A stretch of 64,000 nt of DNA from positions 310,001 through 374,000 of the forward strand of contig JBAJFG010000559.1 in the NCBI GenBank assembly GCA_037903475.1, read 5' to 3'. Positions 46,926 to 58,669 of this stretch are shown in pieces. The translations under genes and the position numbers were made by a program. Each line of letters begins with the position of its first letter. Within the stretch, counting starts at the first letter, position 1. The notes under the pieces are model-generated. The model was not told the origin of the DNA, searched no databases, and saw only the letters and a program-made list of their open reading frames with translations. The stretch is from Ancylostoma caninum (Eukaryota > Nematoda > Chromadorea > Rhabditida > Ancylostomatidae).

Positions 46926-49900
46926 AAATAAGTAAAAAAGATTTAGCCAAGAAGTTCCTTTTGATGAATGCCCGCTCTATTGTTAACAAAATCCGGACCT
47001 AAATTTTATTTTAGCGCAGGATCCTTACGGGGTTTTTGTGTCCGAGAGCTGGTGCAAACCATACTCTATCAGTGATGCTATTCTAAGTTTCAATTCAACG
47101 TATGCTGTTCATCGTTGTGATAGAATTGGGAGTCGACAAGGAGGTGTTCTGGTGCTCATCCACAATTTGGTTCCGCACTCTTTGCTTTTTGAAAGAAATT
47201 TCTCGGAGTTTTGTCAGCTGGTCACGATAGAACTTGAAATAAGAAGCGAAAAAGTCCTCGCAATTGTCATGTATAAAAGTCCATCCTGTTCAGCAGTAGA
47301 CTTTTCGGAATACATAAACTTCCTTTCAGAAATCTGCTTAGGACGGAGTGGAAGCATAGTGGTGATGGGAGACCTAAATTTCCCCCTAATTGACTGGGAT
47401 AATAAGACCCATCGTGGTGACGTATCATCCAAATCATCAACCCTGTTCCTTGATTTCTCTCGCAGCTTTAATCTCAACCAGGTTATTGATCGCCCCACTC
47501 ATGGTCTAAACATCTTAGACATCATACTGACTTCAGAAGTTTCAATTTTAGAAAACATTGATGTAGGACCACCCTTTATACATCTGATCACAATGCTATT
47601 TCTTTTTCACTAAGAGAAATCACCCCAATGCAAACGAACGCAACAAAAAATCGCCCCAATTACGCTAAAGCCGATTTTCACGCTATTGTGGAAGCTCTCA
47701 CATCTGTCGACCGGTGTATATCCATGGCCTCATTTTGAGATACGTACCTATGCACACCAGCAGTAAGCCGCCAGAGGCATATCCATGGTATATTCGAACT
47801 CTCAAAGCCAAGCTCGATTTTTATCACTTGAAAAGAAATGCTTTCGGTAATGCTAAATACATGATGCACGCCCGAAAACTTAAACGAGCTCTAGCACGCT
47901 TCTCCTTGTTGAAAGAAAAACAAATAGCACAATGTAAAAATACCAAACGTTTTTTCAACTATTGCCGGCTGAAATTAGATATCCACGAATCGATCCCTGC
48001 CATGTTTTCTTCAAACTAGCGCCCCTTCGGGACGCTAGAAAGTGGGGTGGGGCAGGCACTTGAGGTATGTGCAAAAGCTTCACAAAAGTGAAATGCTTGG
48101 AAATCAGCAAAAAAGCAAAACTAATCATTTGCTGAGCTCAAATACGAAATTCTCCTTATGAGTTGCGTATGCTCTACGTGTGTGACCGCCTCGCCAACAT
48201 CGGCCTTCGAGTCTTCTCGCCATCCTAGCCTTGCTTGCAAATTCTTAGTCCCGCACCTACATTCGTGTGAAGCTCATTTCCGATGCACTGATAATACCTA
48301 CTCTTTTTTGTCACATTTCTTACATGCCTATGGAGCCGTTATGAACAGCCAACAGAGAGGAAGAAGAGATGGTCGACTGAGACACAAATGAGCGCGTAGC
48401 GTGCCCCTACTCCACCGGCAGATGTGCATCTTGGCGTTTTCGCCCCTATTGAGCCACAGAGCCATTCTCCATCTCTGCACCCGTATCCTGGCGCTTATCC
48501 CACTGTTGGGCCAGAGCAGACCCATCCTCCATATGTGGATCTGTATCCTGGCGTTCTTCCCACTACTGGGCCAGCGCAAACGCGATCCATCGGTGGGACT
48601 CGTATCCTGGCGCTTCCCCAACTAATCGGCCCCTTGCGGACCCAGTCTCCATCCGTGGACCCGTATCCTGGCGCTTTCTCCACTATTGGGCCACGGCAGA
48701 CCCTTTCTCCATCGATGGACCTGTATCCTGCCGTTTTTCCACTATTGGGCTACGGCGGACTCTTTCTCGATCTGTGGACACCTATCATGATGTTTTTCTG
48801 GACTACAGGGCCCCGGCTCATCTGTCCGTCATCACTGCAGCCGCTCATCCTTGCAAATCTCGAATGTGATGGAACGAAGTTAGGAAATATTTAGAAAGTT
48901 TGATCAACTGCGCAAGTTGCACAAATGGTTTCAGAAAATGTCACAACAGCTCATGATGACGCGTTCTTCATCCTGTGTATTTGATTGTACTTCTCAAAAA
49001 CAAACGGATCCTCAGTCTGCATAATCCCTAAAGGACCTCAAAGAGAGGCGCGCAAGGATCATATGCCAAGTGAGGACACCGAATGAATCCTTCGATACAT
49101 GCACACTTCATTTCGAAGTGGTTATCGTCTAGTGCTCCTAAATTGAGTGAGTTCGATAACAAAGCCCCAGCAGAGGGGCAACTCTGCTCCGTACATTGCT
49201 GCTACGCATCCTCAAACCGTTGTAAACACTGTCTCGTCTGGAGGGCTCGAGACCGCTAGCGCTGGTCCCGCCGCGAAATCCCGAATGGACCGACTTCCAC
49301 TACGTCTATGTACCTATGACGAAACATCGGCCGAATGCCCCGTCAGCTGAGCATCCTCGCAAGGCACAGTCTATAACTGAGTCTCACGGGGAGCGCATGC
49401 GATCACGTGCTAGTCCCCCTACGTCTGCGCTCTAGAAAATTTTGTTGCACTACCATGATTTATATAAGAGGATTCCGAGCAAGTAGAAACGGATCGAGCG
49501 AAAGCTGAACTGTTCGCAGATTATTTCGAGTCTGTCTATAAGATCAAGTTCTGGAGCAGAGGTGAACCTTCTAACCCAAGAACCTCTAGATTGGGTCGAC
49601 ATCTCGACTGAAGCAGTATATAACACACTGCGGCGACTTCCAAACAGAGTGTCGACCTCCCCTGATCAGATTCCTTACATATTTCTCAAGAGAGCTGCTT
49701 TTGGATTGACGGCCCCCCTCACCCTTCTTTTTAATAGATGTCTTTTGAGAGGTGAAACGCCCGCTCTCTGGAAAATTGGGCTCGTTCGACCTATCCATAA
49801 GAAGGGCTCAAGGAATGACGTGAGAAATTACCGGCCGATTTGTCTTACTAGTTCAATAAGTAAAGTGCTGGGACGCATTCTCTGCAAAAGGATAATTGAC

Positions 49901-50900
49901 CATCTGTGTGAGCGTAACTTAATTTCCCCAAATCAGCATGGTTTTTTGAGCAAACGGTCAACCACATCAGCTCTTTTGTCCACAGTGCCCATCTGGCACA
50001 AAGAAACGGAGAAGGGGAATTTTGTATCAGTTTGTTATGTCGACTACAGAAAAGCCTTCGACTCTATCTCGGTACCCCTACTTCTGCGCAAAATTAAAGC
50101 CTTCGGCATAAATGGATGTCTGCATCAGTTTCTTCGCTCATTTTTAACAGACAGAGTTCAGAGTGTAGTCATAAATGAGTCGCGTTCACGAAACTACCGC
50201 ACAACTAGCGGAGTTCCACAAGGCACCTGCATCGGACCATTGATGTTTTTAACGTATGCGAACGACCTGCCAGACGCGTTACCACCCCGATGCTCTTGCT
50301 CCATGTGCGCGGACGACTCTAAGATATACTCAATCAACGATTGTTGCCAATTACAGTTAGCTCTTGATGCTCTAGCTGAATGGTCTAAAATCTGGGATCT
50401 TGACATAGCGCCAGAAAAGACAACAATAATGTGTTTTGGTAAAAATCACCCAGATATCCAGTTCACCTTGAACGGGGAAACTTCAACGCGATCAAACAAA
50501 TTACGTGACTTAGGAATTATGAATTTGATGACTATATAAAGGATGTTGTATCAAGAGCAAACTATAAATCTAACTTCATTTTGCGCGCTTTCAAATCCAG
50601 AGATCCAAAACTGTTGTTTAAACTGTTCATAGTGTATGTCAGACCGCCAATGGAGTACTGTTGTCAGCTATGGTCCCCACACAAGAGAACGCTGGTCGAA
50701 AACATTGAACAAGTCTAAAAAAGTTTTACTTACCGCTGTTTTGTTCGAAAAGGAATGCTGAGATTATCATACCAAGAACGGAGCCCTAGAGCCCACACTT
50801 TAGAATTCCGAAGAAAGATAGCCGATTGTTTTTCTGTACAAGTTAACAACCGGAGAATGCGATCTTAAGCTGTACGACCTTTTCGAAAGGCCACACATGA
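46926..50900 (+). pseudogene. CR1-like LINE ORF2 (endonuclease and reverse transcriptase), broken
   Basis: The APE endonuclease starts KFLLMNARSIVNKIR, then after stops and a frame change continues SESWCKPYSI, GDLNFPLIDW and, after a one-base shift near 47580, TSDHNAISFSL, so all three signature blocks are still encoded. A linker (47714-48010) is followed by an inserted element (48015 to about 49479). The RT resumes with AELFADYFESVYK and runs intact 49562-50539: NYRPICLTSS, GFLSKRSTTSALL, CYVDYRKAFDSI, SGVPQGTCIGPLMF, then CADDSKIYS as the active site (usually YADD or FADD). After another shift the thumb region reads YIKDVVSRANYKSNFIL and VRPPMEYCCQLWSPH. No target duplication or tail was identified. 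The copy is dead but fairly young in its RT. Confidence 0.85.
48015..49479 (-). mobile_element. Insertion in the LINE, with Helitron-like family B 3' end
   Basis: The minus-strand 3' end is the CTAGCG...CGCTAGT hairpin at 48015-48040, followed on the right by family B 3' body sequence and about seven 60-bp units (48405-48790). The right boundary is where LINE coding resumes, near 49480. The 5' TCTATTAAAC start was not found, and 48900-49440 is unrelated sequence, so a second insertion may be present. Confidence 0.55.
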
Positions 50901-53900
50901 TTGAGGTTACCAGGGCCACCCATACCGCATTACGCCAGAAAAAGTGAAAACGGCCTCTTTTGCGGGATCTTTTCTTGCAGGACCAGTGCATCAGTGGAAT
51001 AGCTTTGATTCCAGCTTCTTCAGGTGGGAGCGATCTTCTTCATTCCAGATTCATCTAGTCGATTATTTCCACAAGTTCGTTCCAGGTTGAGCTAATCCCT
51101 CCTTCATGTATGAACGACTCTCAATCTTTCATACAAAACAGAAAACATGTTGTTACTAACATAGTTTTATTTTCTTCTTCCTTTTACGCCCTTCCCTTTT
51201 CTCATCACTAACACGTGTATTGGTCAGTGGCGGAAATGATGACACTATAAAATCATGTCATAGCATAGACAAGTAAAAGATAGGTCACTCTTGACTCCGA
51301 TCCATTCCTCATTCCGTAACTGCATGTGCGGACCGAAGATGCGATCGCACCAAGAACTGCAACAAAGATGGGAAGTCGCCAATGTTGGAAATGACATCGA
51401 AAAACACCTATTTTCTGACAGGTGTTTCAGGAAGATCAAATAGGAGAAGGAGAAGGATCGACGATGTTGGTTAAGGTGGAGGGATTTGTTTCTGTATGCT
51501 GCCGCTCCTAGTTGTCGCTATATTCACACCTGTTCACTACCTGTTCACTTATTCCTTCGTGCTGACAGTTTGGAGCTTTTCAAATGATGTAAGCCTTCAT
51601 TCAACCCTCTGCCTCTGAGCATTGTCCGTTATGTTGGCAAAAGTTTTCTTCTAGGAAGGATGTCCTATGGGAGTGGTCACGGAAAAAGTCGCTGGATATC
51701 TTATAATGTGAGATTCTGCAATCTATTAGGCATGTACTCTTGAAATGAGTAGTGAGTGAATGATATTTCCTTCCAGAGAAAGCGCAAAAGAGCGCCCTTC
51801 CATGCAAGTACTCCTGACTCTGGAGAGGACGAATAAGACCAACACTAGACGTTCACCCACACCTTTTCCTTTGTGAATTGCGGCTTTCTCCTTCAGTTAT
51901 CCCTATCCTTTCCACTGCCCTAATGTGCTTTATGTTAAACAACAAATCTGATTCGTATGCAATTTGTTATTGTTTAACCTGGTTGTGGTGAAAAGCAGCC
52001 CGGTGTGCCGCAATGAGCAGCTATTCTGCGTGGGCGGACAGTGAATTCAGTGCAGTAGGCCACCTACTCCGTGCGAGTGACCAGCGAATTCTGTTTGGGT
52101 GAGCAGCCAATTCCAAGCGGGTGGCCTGCGATTATCGTGCGGCCCACGCTAGAGATGTCCGCCCGCACGGTATTCGATGTCGGCTCGCACGGCATGAGCG
52201 TCTGAGTATTGATTTCTGGCGCTGACGAGTCTCTTCTGAGACTCGGCAAGCCAGGCACCGGTGGTGTTGTCGATCGATCCCTGCTGAACATGCGGGAAAA
52301 ACGCGCCGCAGCAAACTCGCACATTCACGGTCCGGTCCGCCCAAGTCGTCCGTGAGCTTCGAGACCTTCCGAGACTTCGAGACCTTCCGAGTTTTGGGTT
52401 TTCGTCACTTTTATGCGTTTTGACGTCCATCATTGAAATCAGTGTGACGAGGATGTCTAGAGTCTGTTGTTATCTGCAAATTAGGAAACGAGGTGACACA
52501 CTGTTTCTAATCTCTGTACTCATCATACCTGATATTTTTGGGGAAAATGAAGTTGGGGTGGTGCACCTAACAGAAATCGATAGCTTGACAAGTCGTACAC
52601 GTCCTTATGCGTTAATGAACTATGGAAGGAGAGCACCATATCTTGGAGTAGTTCCATATACAATCCAATTTTCGAGACTTGATCCTGCTGAGTGCCCCCC
52701 GAGGTGGGGGAGGGATTGCTGCGCGAGGACAAAATCGTGCATGGCATTCATCTCCACACACCTGTGCTAAATAGTAAGAGAGGATCTGTTGGAGTGTTTT
52801 CCCCATCCAGGTCTGTTATGACGCGGGCGAGTTGCCTGGCAGGAAAACCGTATGCGGCTTACGGGCACCTCTTCCAATCGTTGCTGAAATTTCATAAGCC
52901 AAGCGAACGAGCTCTCTAAATTTGTATAGAGTCGTGCATTTTTTTGAGATCATCGGATCAATAGGTGGGACTCTGCCTCTGAAGCACGTACATGACCCTG
53001 TAGAAATCTTCAAACTTTCCTAGTAACAGCATTCACAGCTAATGTTTAGTATAAACTGAAATGTTTCAGACATCATTGTAACGTTCGATGTGGACTGTAG
53101 TGGGAGTACCTCTAACGTTTCGGTGACATCTGAACTCACTCATCAGTAAGGTCAGTCACTCATGTAACTTTTTGATGTCAACTAAGTGGCGTTCTATAGA
53201 AAAACGTTATGTTCTTCGAAAGTGAAGGAGAACTGATGGGTCAATTCTAGGTGCCGGGTCCTAAAATAAGCCCTGCCATTACTGATTTATCAGATGATCA
53301 AATTAGCAGCGGCAAAGGGATTTCATGTTGATGCTGCGTCTTCGATTTGAGCGCGCTTTAAGAGAGCGGAAAGTTTGAGGGATAAAACTTCTACTACTTA
53401 CAAGAGGGGTGCATGCACCTGATTCAAATTTGGTCTGAATATTTAATGAAGGATCTATTCGTAGTATCCTATCAGCAAGACTTATCTATCCGGTGTTTTT
53501 CGAAAGGTGCACAGTAAGCACGTACGTAGCATATTGAGAAAATTATTTGTGGACGGAGCGATGGAGCCCGAACATCCACTATAAATAAATAAATAAATAA
53601 AAACATTTGGTGTTTGCCGAAAGTGACGACCATAATGGGCACCCACTTTTTTTCAAGCTTTTTGTTCAAATTCCATGTGACTTGTAACGTAGATCTGTTT
53701 CCTCAAATGATGGACAGCAAAGATTAAGTGCGATCCACGAGTTAAATTCTGAAAAGCATGAAAAAGGGCGGAAACATTTTACAACGTATTGGTGAACACG
53801 TGGTTTTTTGAATGACAGATCAAACGCTAATTGGAATAGCCTTTTTATTAGAAGACTGTCGTCGTCGTCCTTTCGGAACCTCACTGATTGATGGTGCGGT

Positions 53901-53950
53901 GGCATTTAAGTTTTTGGGAAAGAAAATCATGGCCTGTAGTAAAGTGTCAT
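50901..53950. other. Mostly unassigned; short degenerate repeats
   Basis: At 52010-52150 a GCGAGTGA..CAGC.AATTC-like motif recurs about every 30 bp. At 52350-52395 GAGACCTTCCGAG is repeated directly. At about 53580 an AAATAAATAAAT tail resembles a LINE 3' end. The 52.4-52.8 kb open frames have no domain. Confidence 0.4.
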
Positions 53951-54100
53951 GGCGGTGAGATCAGCTGCCTGCACAGTTCGTTGCCACATTCAAGGCGATG
54001 ATCGCACGCGCGACGACCTTCCAACACTGAGGAATGGAAGATCATCGCCATCCATGGCGGTGCTGCGAGCACGTATATGCGGGGCGCTGATCTCACCGCC
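53951..54100. mobile_element. Small inverted-repeat element
   Basis: The ends are GGCGGTGAGATCAGC and the perfect inverse GCTGATCTCACCGCC, 150 bp apart. The interior has further self-complementary GATCGCC / GGCGATGATC-type motifs. It is non-coding. Confidence 0.6.
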
Positions 54101-54291
54101 CTGGACGGCGATGATCGCCATTGTTTGGCGACTAGATAGTATGCGGAGCAAAGAGACGCCGAGTCAAGTACTCGGAGCATCTCACTCGGAGTACGGTGAT
54201 GGTGTGAAGGTCCGTGTGATCAGGTGCGCGAATTGCACAGAATACATCTGAGCCTACGGACTCAGGCATGTTGATTTTCGCCCCACAGCAC

Positions 54292-54378
54292 AGAACAAGC
54301 TCGGACGTGTACGACTTGTCAGAAGCACAGAGGTGCTCCTGGTGCTTCTGACAAGTCGTACTCGTTCAAGCTTGTTAG
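54292..54378. ncRNA. Long near-perfect hairpin, candidate small-RNA precursor or tiny foldback
   Basis: The 20-bp arms GTACGACTTGTCAGAAGCAC (54309-54328) and their exact inverse (54342-54361) enclose a 13-nt loop that can itself pair AGG/CCT. The outer flanks add about 12 more pairs of 15 (AACAAGCT...AGCTTGTT). The total stem is about 35 bp in 87 nt, the size of a microRNA precursor. It may equally be a degenerate MITE. Expression is not known. Confidence 0.35.
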
Positions 54379-54499
54379 TAACAATGGATCATAACTGTCT
54401 CACACGCTAAAAGAACCCTGGAGGTGATGAGGGAGTACGTGACACACATACATTAGATCAATTTTCATGTACGGCCCGTCCGATTCACCGTGGCGATGA

Positions 54500-56720
54500 T
54501 CACCATACTCCTCTCCAACGCGAGGTACGATCAGCACCCTGAAGGTGATGTACGATGTCGCACTGGACACTTTACTACGGGCCAATGAGTCTTCTATTCA
54601 CCTTGGAAGAAAATGTAAGAAAATTTACGTCACTTCCCCAACAACGTAGTGGAATTGCTCAACTCCGTCAAACAGCTGCACAGACTGGACTTCGAGCAGA
54701 TGAGTTAGCCTGCCTGATGCTACGGCAGTTGAAAGGCATCTTTCCCGCGCTGTTGTATGAAAGAGTAAGAACAATCCATTCTTCTTGAAAGCGACAATTT
54801 GCGATGCAATAACATGAGTACGCAAATGAAAGTGTACCAATAGGAGTATCCCGAATTTGTTAGACTCAGCATTTTGTCTGCCGAAGATCAGCGCGTGATG
54901 GAAACTCTGTCTGAGGCAAAAGAAGAAAATAATTTGGAGATTTCACCCGATTCTGACTAATATAAGGTCAATGGATTCGACGCTTGCAGAGCACATGTAC
55001 CTCCAAGCGTCTCATACACTTGATGCGATCGTTTTTGTACGCACAATCAAGACACCGCGTGAGGGCAACGGAGATTCTCAGATCGCCAGAGGACAAAAAG
55101 AAATGAATGAAGCAGTGACAGCAAATGCGATTCGTACATTTTACCTCGTCCATCTCTGAACTTTCTGCCCGCGGTGGAGCGTCGGTTCGCCACCGCGGGC
55201 ATGTGCGGGTCCACCGCGGATGTACTGCGGCTCCACCGCGGGCATGTGCGGCTCCACCGTGGGCATGTGCGGACCCACCGCGGGCATGTGCGGACCCACG
55301 GCGGGTATGTGCGCGTCCACCGCGGGAACATGCATTTTCAAGGAACTGGTTATTTCTTTCCAAAAATTGTCCTGTATCGAAGACCCTGTCGTGAGAAGGA
55401 AGAGGCAAATCCACGATGGCACTGATATTTCATCCTGCAGGCGTTTTTACATCACTGGATTCGAACCCACGTACCTTTTCGAACTCATGTTTGGGAGTCC
55501 GCACTCTTATCCACTCGGTCATGCGTGCATCGTGCGTGGGGGTTTTGTTGGCATTGATGACGCAATCAGCTCTACTGCGGGTCCACCGCGGGCAAGTGCG
55601 GGTCCACCGTGTGACATGTGCGGGTCCACCGCGGATAGCCATGTTATTGCGGGTCCACCGCGGGCATGTGCGGGTCCACCGTGATCATGTGCGGACTCAG
55701 CGCGCTAGTGACGTCACTCCCGGTTGTCCACCGCGGGCACGTGCGGATTTATCGCGGGCAACCGCGAGTCCACCGCGGATTGACCTCGTACCGCGGACCC
55801 ACCGCGGGCAGAAAGTTCAGAGTAGGTTAGAAAACAAATTCTTCAACGAATTATCCGAAGGATTTGGAAAAGATAACTGTTCCGTCGAAACAGAGCTGAT
55901 CAAAAACTGTTACGATGGGAATGTCCTGCAATATACTGGTTGAGAAGATCCAAACAGGGTCTCTGTAGCTCATAAGCTAATGCAGGCGCTACTTGAATTA
56001 CCAGTAATGCAAGTCGTACTTTCAAAAAACTAATCCGATATCTCAAGAAAGTATTAGGTAAGAGCAAAAGGCGGAAAGGTGACGAAAGAATTGCTTTATG
56101 AAGAATTAATCTGCTAGAGCAAGCCAATCAGACTAGCAAAAGGCTTGATATCATGTCTTCGTCAGTTACTGTGATCTTTTCATTGCTGACGATACAGTAC
56201 GTTTACTCTTTGATGTCTCGTTTTGCCTGTGAATTTGTTAGAAGCTTTGGTGCCAAACACTTTGAGAAGAGCCATCAATGCCTTTTCATGCTTTAGTTTC
56301 CTAGTACAGAATCTCGAGTTTTACTATCAATTTTTCAGCGGTCACGAAGATGGCGCTCTTTTATAGATGGGTGCAAAAATTCCTTTCCATACTGGATCAA
56401 GACGGACTCTTGGAAGAAGCACTCTCTTTGGTGCTGAGATATAAAAGCGGAGAAGTCCACAGAAGGTGACACATTATTACACTTGAGCTGCAATACTCAG
56501 TAGTAGTAACATATAAAATTTCGTGTAATTTTGCAGGGTAAACATTGTGTGACACACTTTTGTGCAATGCTATCGTGGGGAAGTCTTTTTCTGCCTGAAA
56601 AAGAGCTAGTAAGGCTAGCGAAAGAATTGTCGTTGAACATCACAATGATAGTCGACCTGGCAGACATCTTGAAGGTTATGTGCACAGGAATCACGAAAAC
56701 CGTTTTAGTAACACTATGAA
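54500..56720 (+). pseudogene. Fragments of an unidentified multi-exon gene
   Basis: Several plus-strand blocks look coding: ALDTLLRANESSIHLGRK (about 54560), VELLNSVKQLHRLDFEQM (about 54650), EYPEFVRLSILSAEDQ (about 54850) and TLAEHMYLQASHTLDAIVFV through NEAVTANAIRTFYLVH (54975-55153). After an inserted transposon follow ENKFFNELSEGFGKDN and ELIKNCYDGNVLQ (55830-55940), MALFYRWVQKFLSILDQDGL (about 56350) and HCVTHFCAMLSWGSLFLPEK with ELSLNITMIVDLADILK (about 56540-56680). Some blocks have good acceptors (TTTTTCAG, TTTTGCAG), but others end in stops or lack junctions. The helical, low-motif content gives no family. The 669-bp element inside one exon suggests the copy is dead. Confidence 0.4.
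55154..55822 (-). mobile_element. TIR element with GC-rich tandem repeats and a tRNA-like module, copy 1
   Basis: It begins CTCTGAACTTTCTGCCCGCG and ends with the perfect inverse. Just inside both ends are copies of a roughly 21-bp unit (GCGGGTCCACCGCGGGCATG), in opposite roles on the two sides. The centre holds about 120 bp shared with copy 2 and, on the minus strand, a tRNA-like module at 55457-55526 (GACCGAGTGGATAAGAG A-box region, GGGTTCGAATCC B box). It sits within an apparently coding block. No transposase is present. Confidence 0.75.
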
Positions 56721-57044
56721 AACACTTATACAGTGCGTACCAAAACAATTATTTGTATCCACAAAACTGTAGGTAACAAAGCTCCGATGAGTCCGATTAA
56801 GACAGGACCAGTTTCATTCGCTTCAGAGAGTACGATGACCCTTTACTGAAAGGTACTTACCTGGTCGTCCATGTTTTCTAACAATAAAGATGTCAGCTAT
56901 CACATTTTGTTTTCATCAAAACTATGTATCCACTTCGAAGAAGATCATTTTTGTTGATCAATTCCGGTAAAGAAAGCTGAAATTTTTGTAAAATTTTGTC
57001 ATTCTCATGGATGTGTGAACAGGTAGTTGAGGAACCCATCCGCA

Positions 57045-57510
57045 TACAAGAAGAAGCTCAATAACGGTCGTCCAGAACTGCTAACAGCCAACGATAGCAG
57101 AAGAATAGGGAGACTCGCATCGAACTCCACATTGAGCATCGCTCAGATGCAGGCCCAATTTGGTTTAAATAACTCGAGAATGACCATATAGAGATCGATG
57201 CGAAGAAATACTAAAATCACACAAGAACTTATCCGGGAAGCGCCTGACCCTACCCCCCCCCCCTCCAAAGCACAAATAAGCACGCCTTCTCTTCACAAAG
57301 AGCAACATGACAACGCAGTGGAACACCTCTTTGATTGCACCTGAAATTCACTGCGGTCCAAATCAACCAATCAGCTTCTGAATTCCAGGGATGATATGCA
57401 AGTTCCGGCTCGTGAAGGCCTTGGGACGAAGAACCGGAACGGAAATTCCGTTCCCGGAGGTTCCCGCTGCAAAGCCTTCCGGCCGAACAGAACAAAGCAG
57501 AAGAATCTCG
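57045..57510 (+). pseudogene. Tc1/Tc3-like transposase remnant
   Basis: It reads NGRPELLTANDSRRIGRLAS and LSIAQMQAQFGLNNSRMTI, a paired helix-turn-helix DNA-binding region of Tc1-like transposases. After stops and frame changes come MTTQWNT and a VPAREGLGTKNRNGNSV block, which resembles the region between the first and second catalytic Asp. No TIR was identified. It is truncated by the TIR element at 57535. Confidence 0.55.
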
Positions 57511-57534
57511 ATTGAGACCTTTAGATCTATACTC

Positions 57535-58137
57535 CTCTGAACTTTCTGCCCGCGGTGGATCCGCAGTGGATCCTTGGTTGCCCACAATAAATCCGCACGT
57601 GAATGGTGGATAACCGTGAGTGACGTCACTCCCGCTCTATGCCCGCATATGATCAGAGTGGACCCGCACATGTCCGCGGTGCACCCGCAATAAAATGATT
57701 ATCCACGGTGGACCCGCACATGCGCGCGGTGGATCTGCAGTAGAGCTGATTGGGTCATCAATGCCAACAAAACTTCTACGCACGATACACGCATGGCCGA
57801 GTGGATAGGAGGGCGGACTTGGAAACATGAGTTGGAGAAGGTGCGTAGGTTCGAATCCAAGGATGTAAAAACGCTTGCTAGGTGAAATGCCAATGCCATC
57901 GTGGATTTGCCTCCTGCTCCTAACGACAGTGTCTTCGATACAGGACCATTTTTAGAAGAAAATAATCAGTCCGTTGAAAATGCATGTTCCCGCGGTGGAC
58001 ACGTACACACCCACGATGGATCCGCACATGCCCGCGGTGGAGCAGCAGTACATCCGCGGTGGACCCGCACATGCCCGCGGTGGCGAACGCTCCACCTCGG
58101 GCGTACCGCGGATCCACCGCGGACAGAAAGTTCAGAG
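57535..58137 (+). mobile_element. TIR element with GC-rich tandem repeats and a tRNA-like module, copy 2
   Basis: It has the same ends as copy 1 (CTCTGAACTTTCTGCCCGCG and inverse) but is inverted relative to it. The tRNA-like module is on the plus strand at 57791-57865 (GGCCGAGTGGATAGGAGG, then AGGTTCGAATCC). The 21-bp repeats are more diverged on its left side. The two copies are 1.7 kb apart and face in opposite directions. Confidence 0.75.
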
Positions 58138-58669
58138 TAGATGCTTGCCCCAGTCGCGATTCAGACGCAAACAACTATTTGTAGAGGATTTTCCACGGAG
58201 AGGGGTCAACGTGGCATGCTCCTCTTCGGTGAAAACACCGCGCGGACGGTGTGAATAGGTGCCAGGACGTGAACGTGCGTTTAACACATTCGCGACTTAC
58301 ACTTTTGGCATGGTGTATCCCATGAGCACGGGCGCTTTTGCTCAAGTGGGAACAGTGCTCAACTGCTTGAGCACGCGGTTCCACGTGGTAGGAAGTTTCA
58401 CTCCACCACATAATACCCTGAATTCGCTCAAATCTGAACCTGATCTTTTCTCCTTTGTGATGGTCAGGAGTGTTTCCAAATGTTTTTAGTCCATTCACTT
58501 GATGCTGGTTGTAGTTCCTTTTTCATATGCGTCGTTCTCTCTGGTGTATGTTTCAACCAATATTGAAAAAAGGTGAAAATCTGCTCTGCCCAGTGCATGT
58601 ACAGAAAGCATGAATATTTGTTAGTAAAACACTACACAGAAGTGTAGTAATTATGACTTCCTCTTCTTC

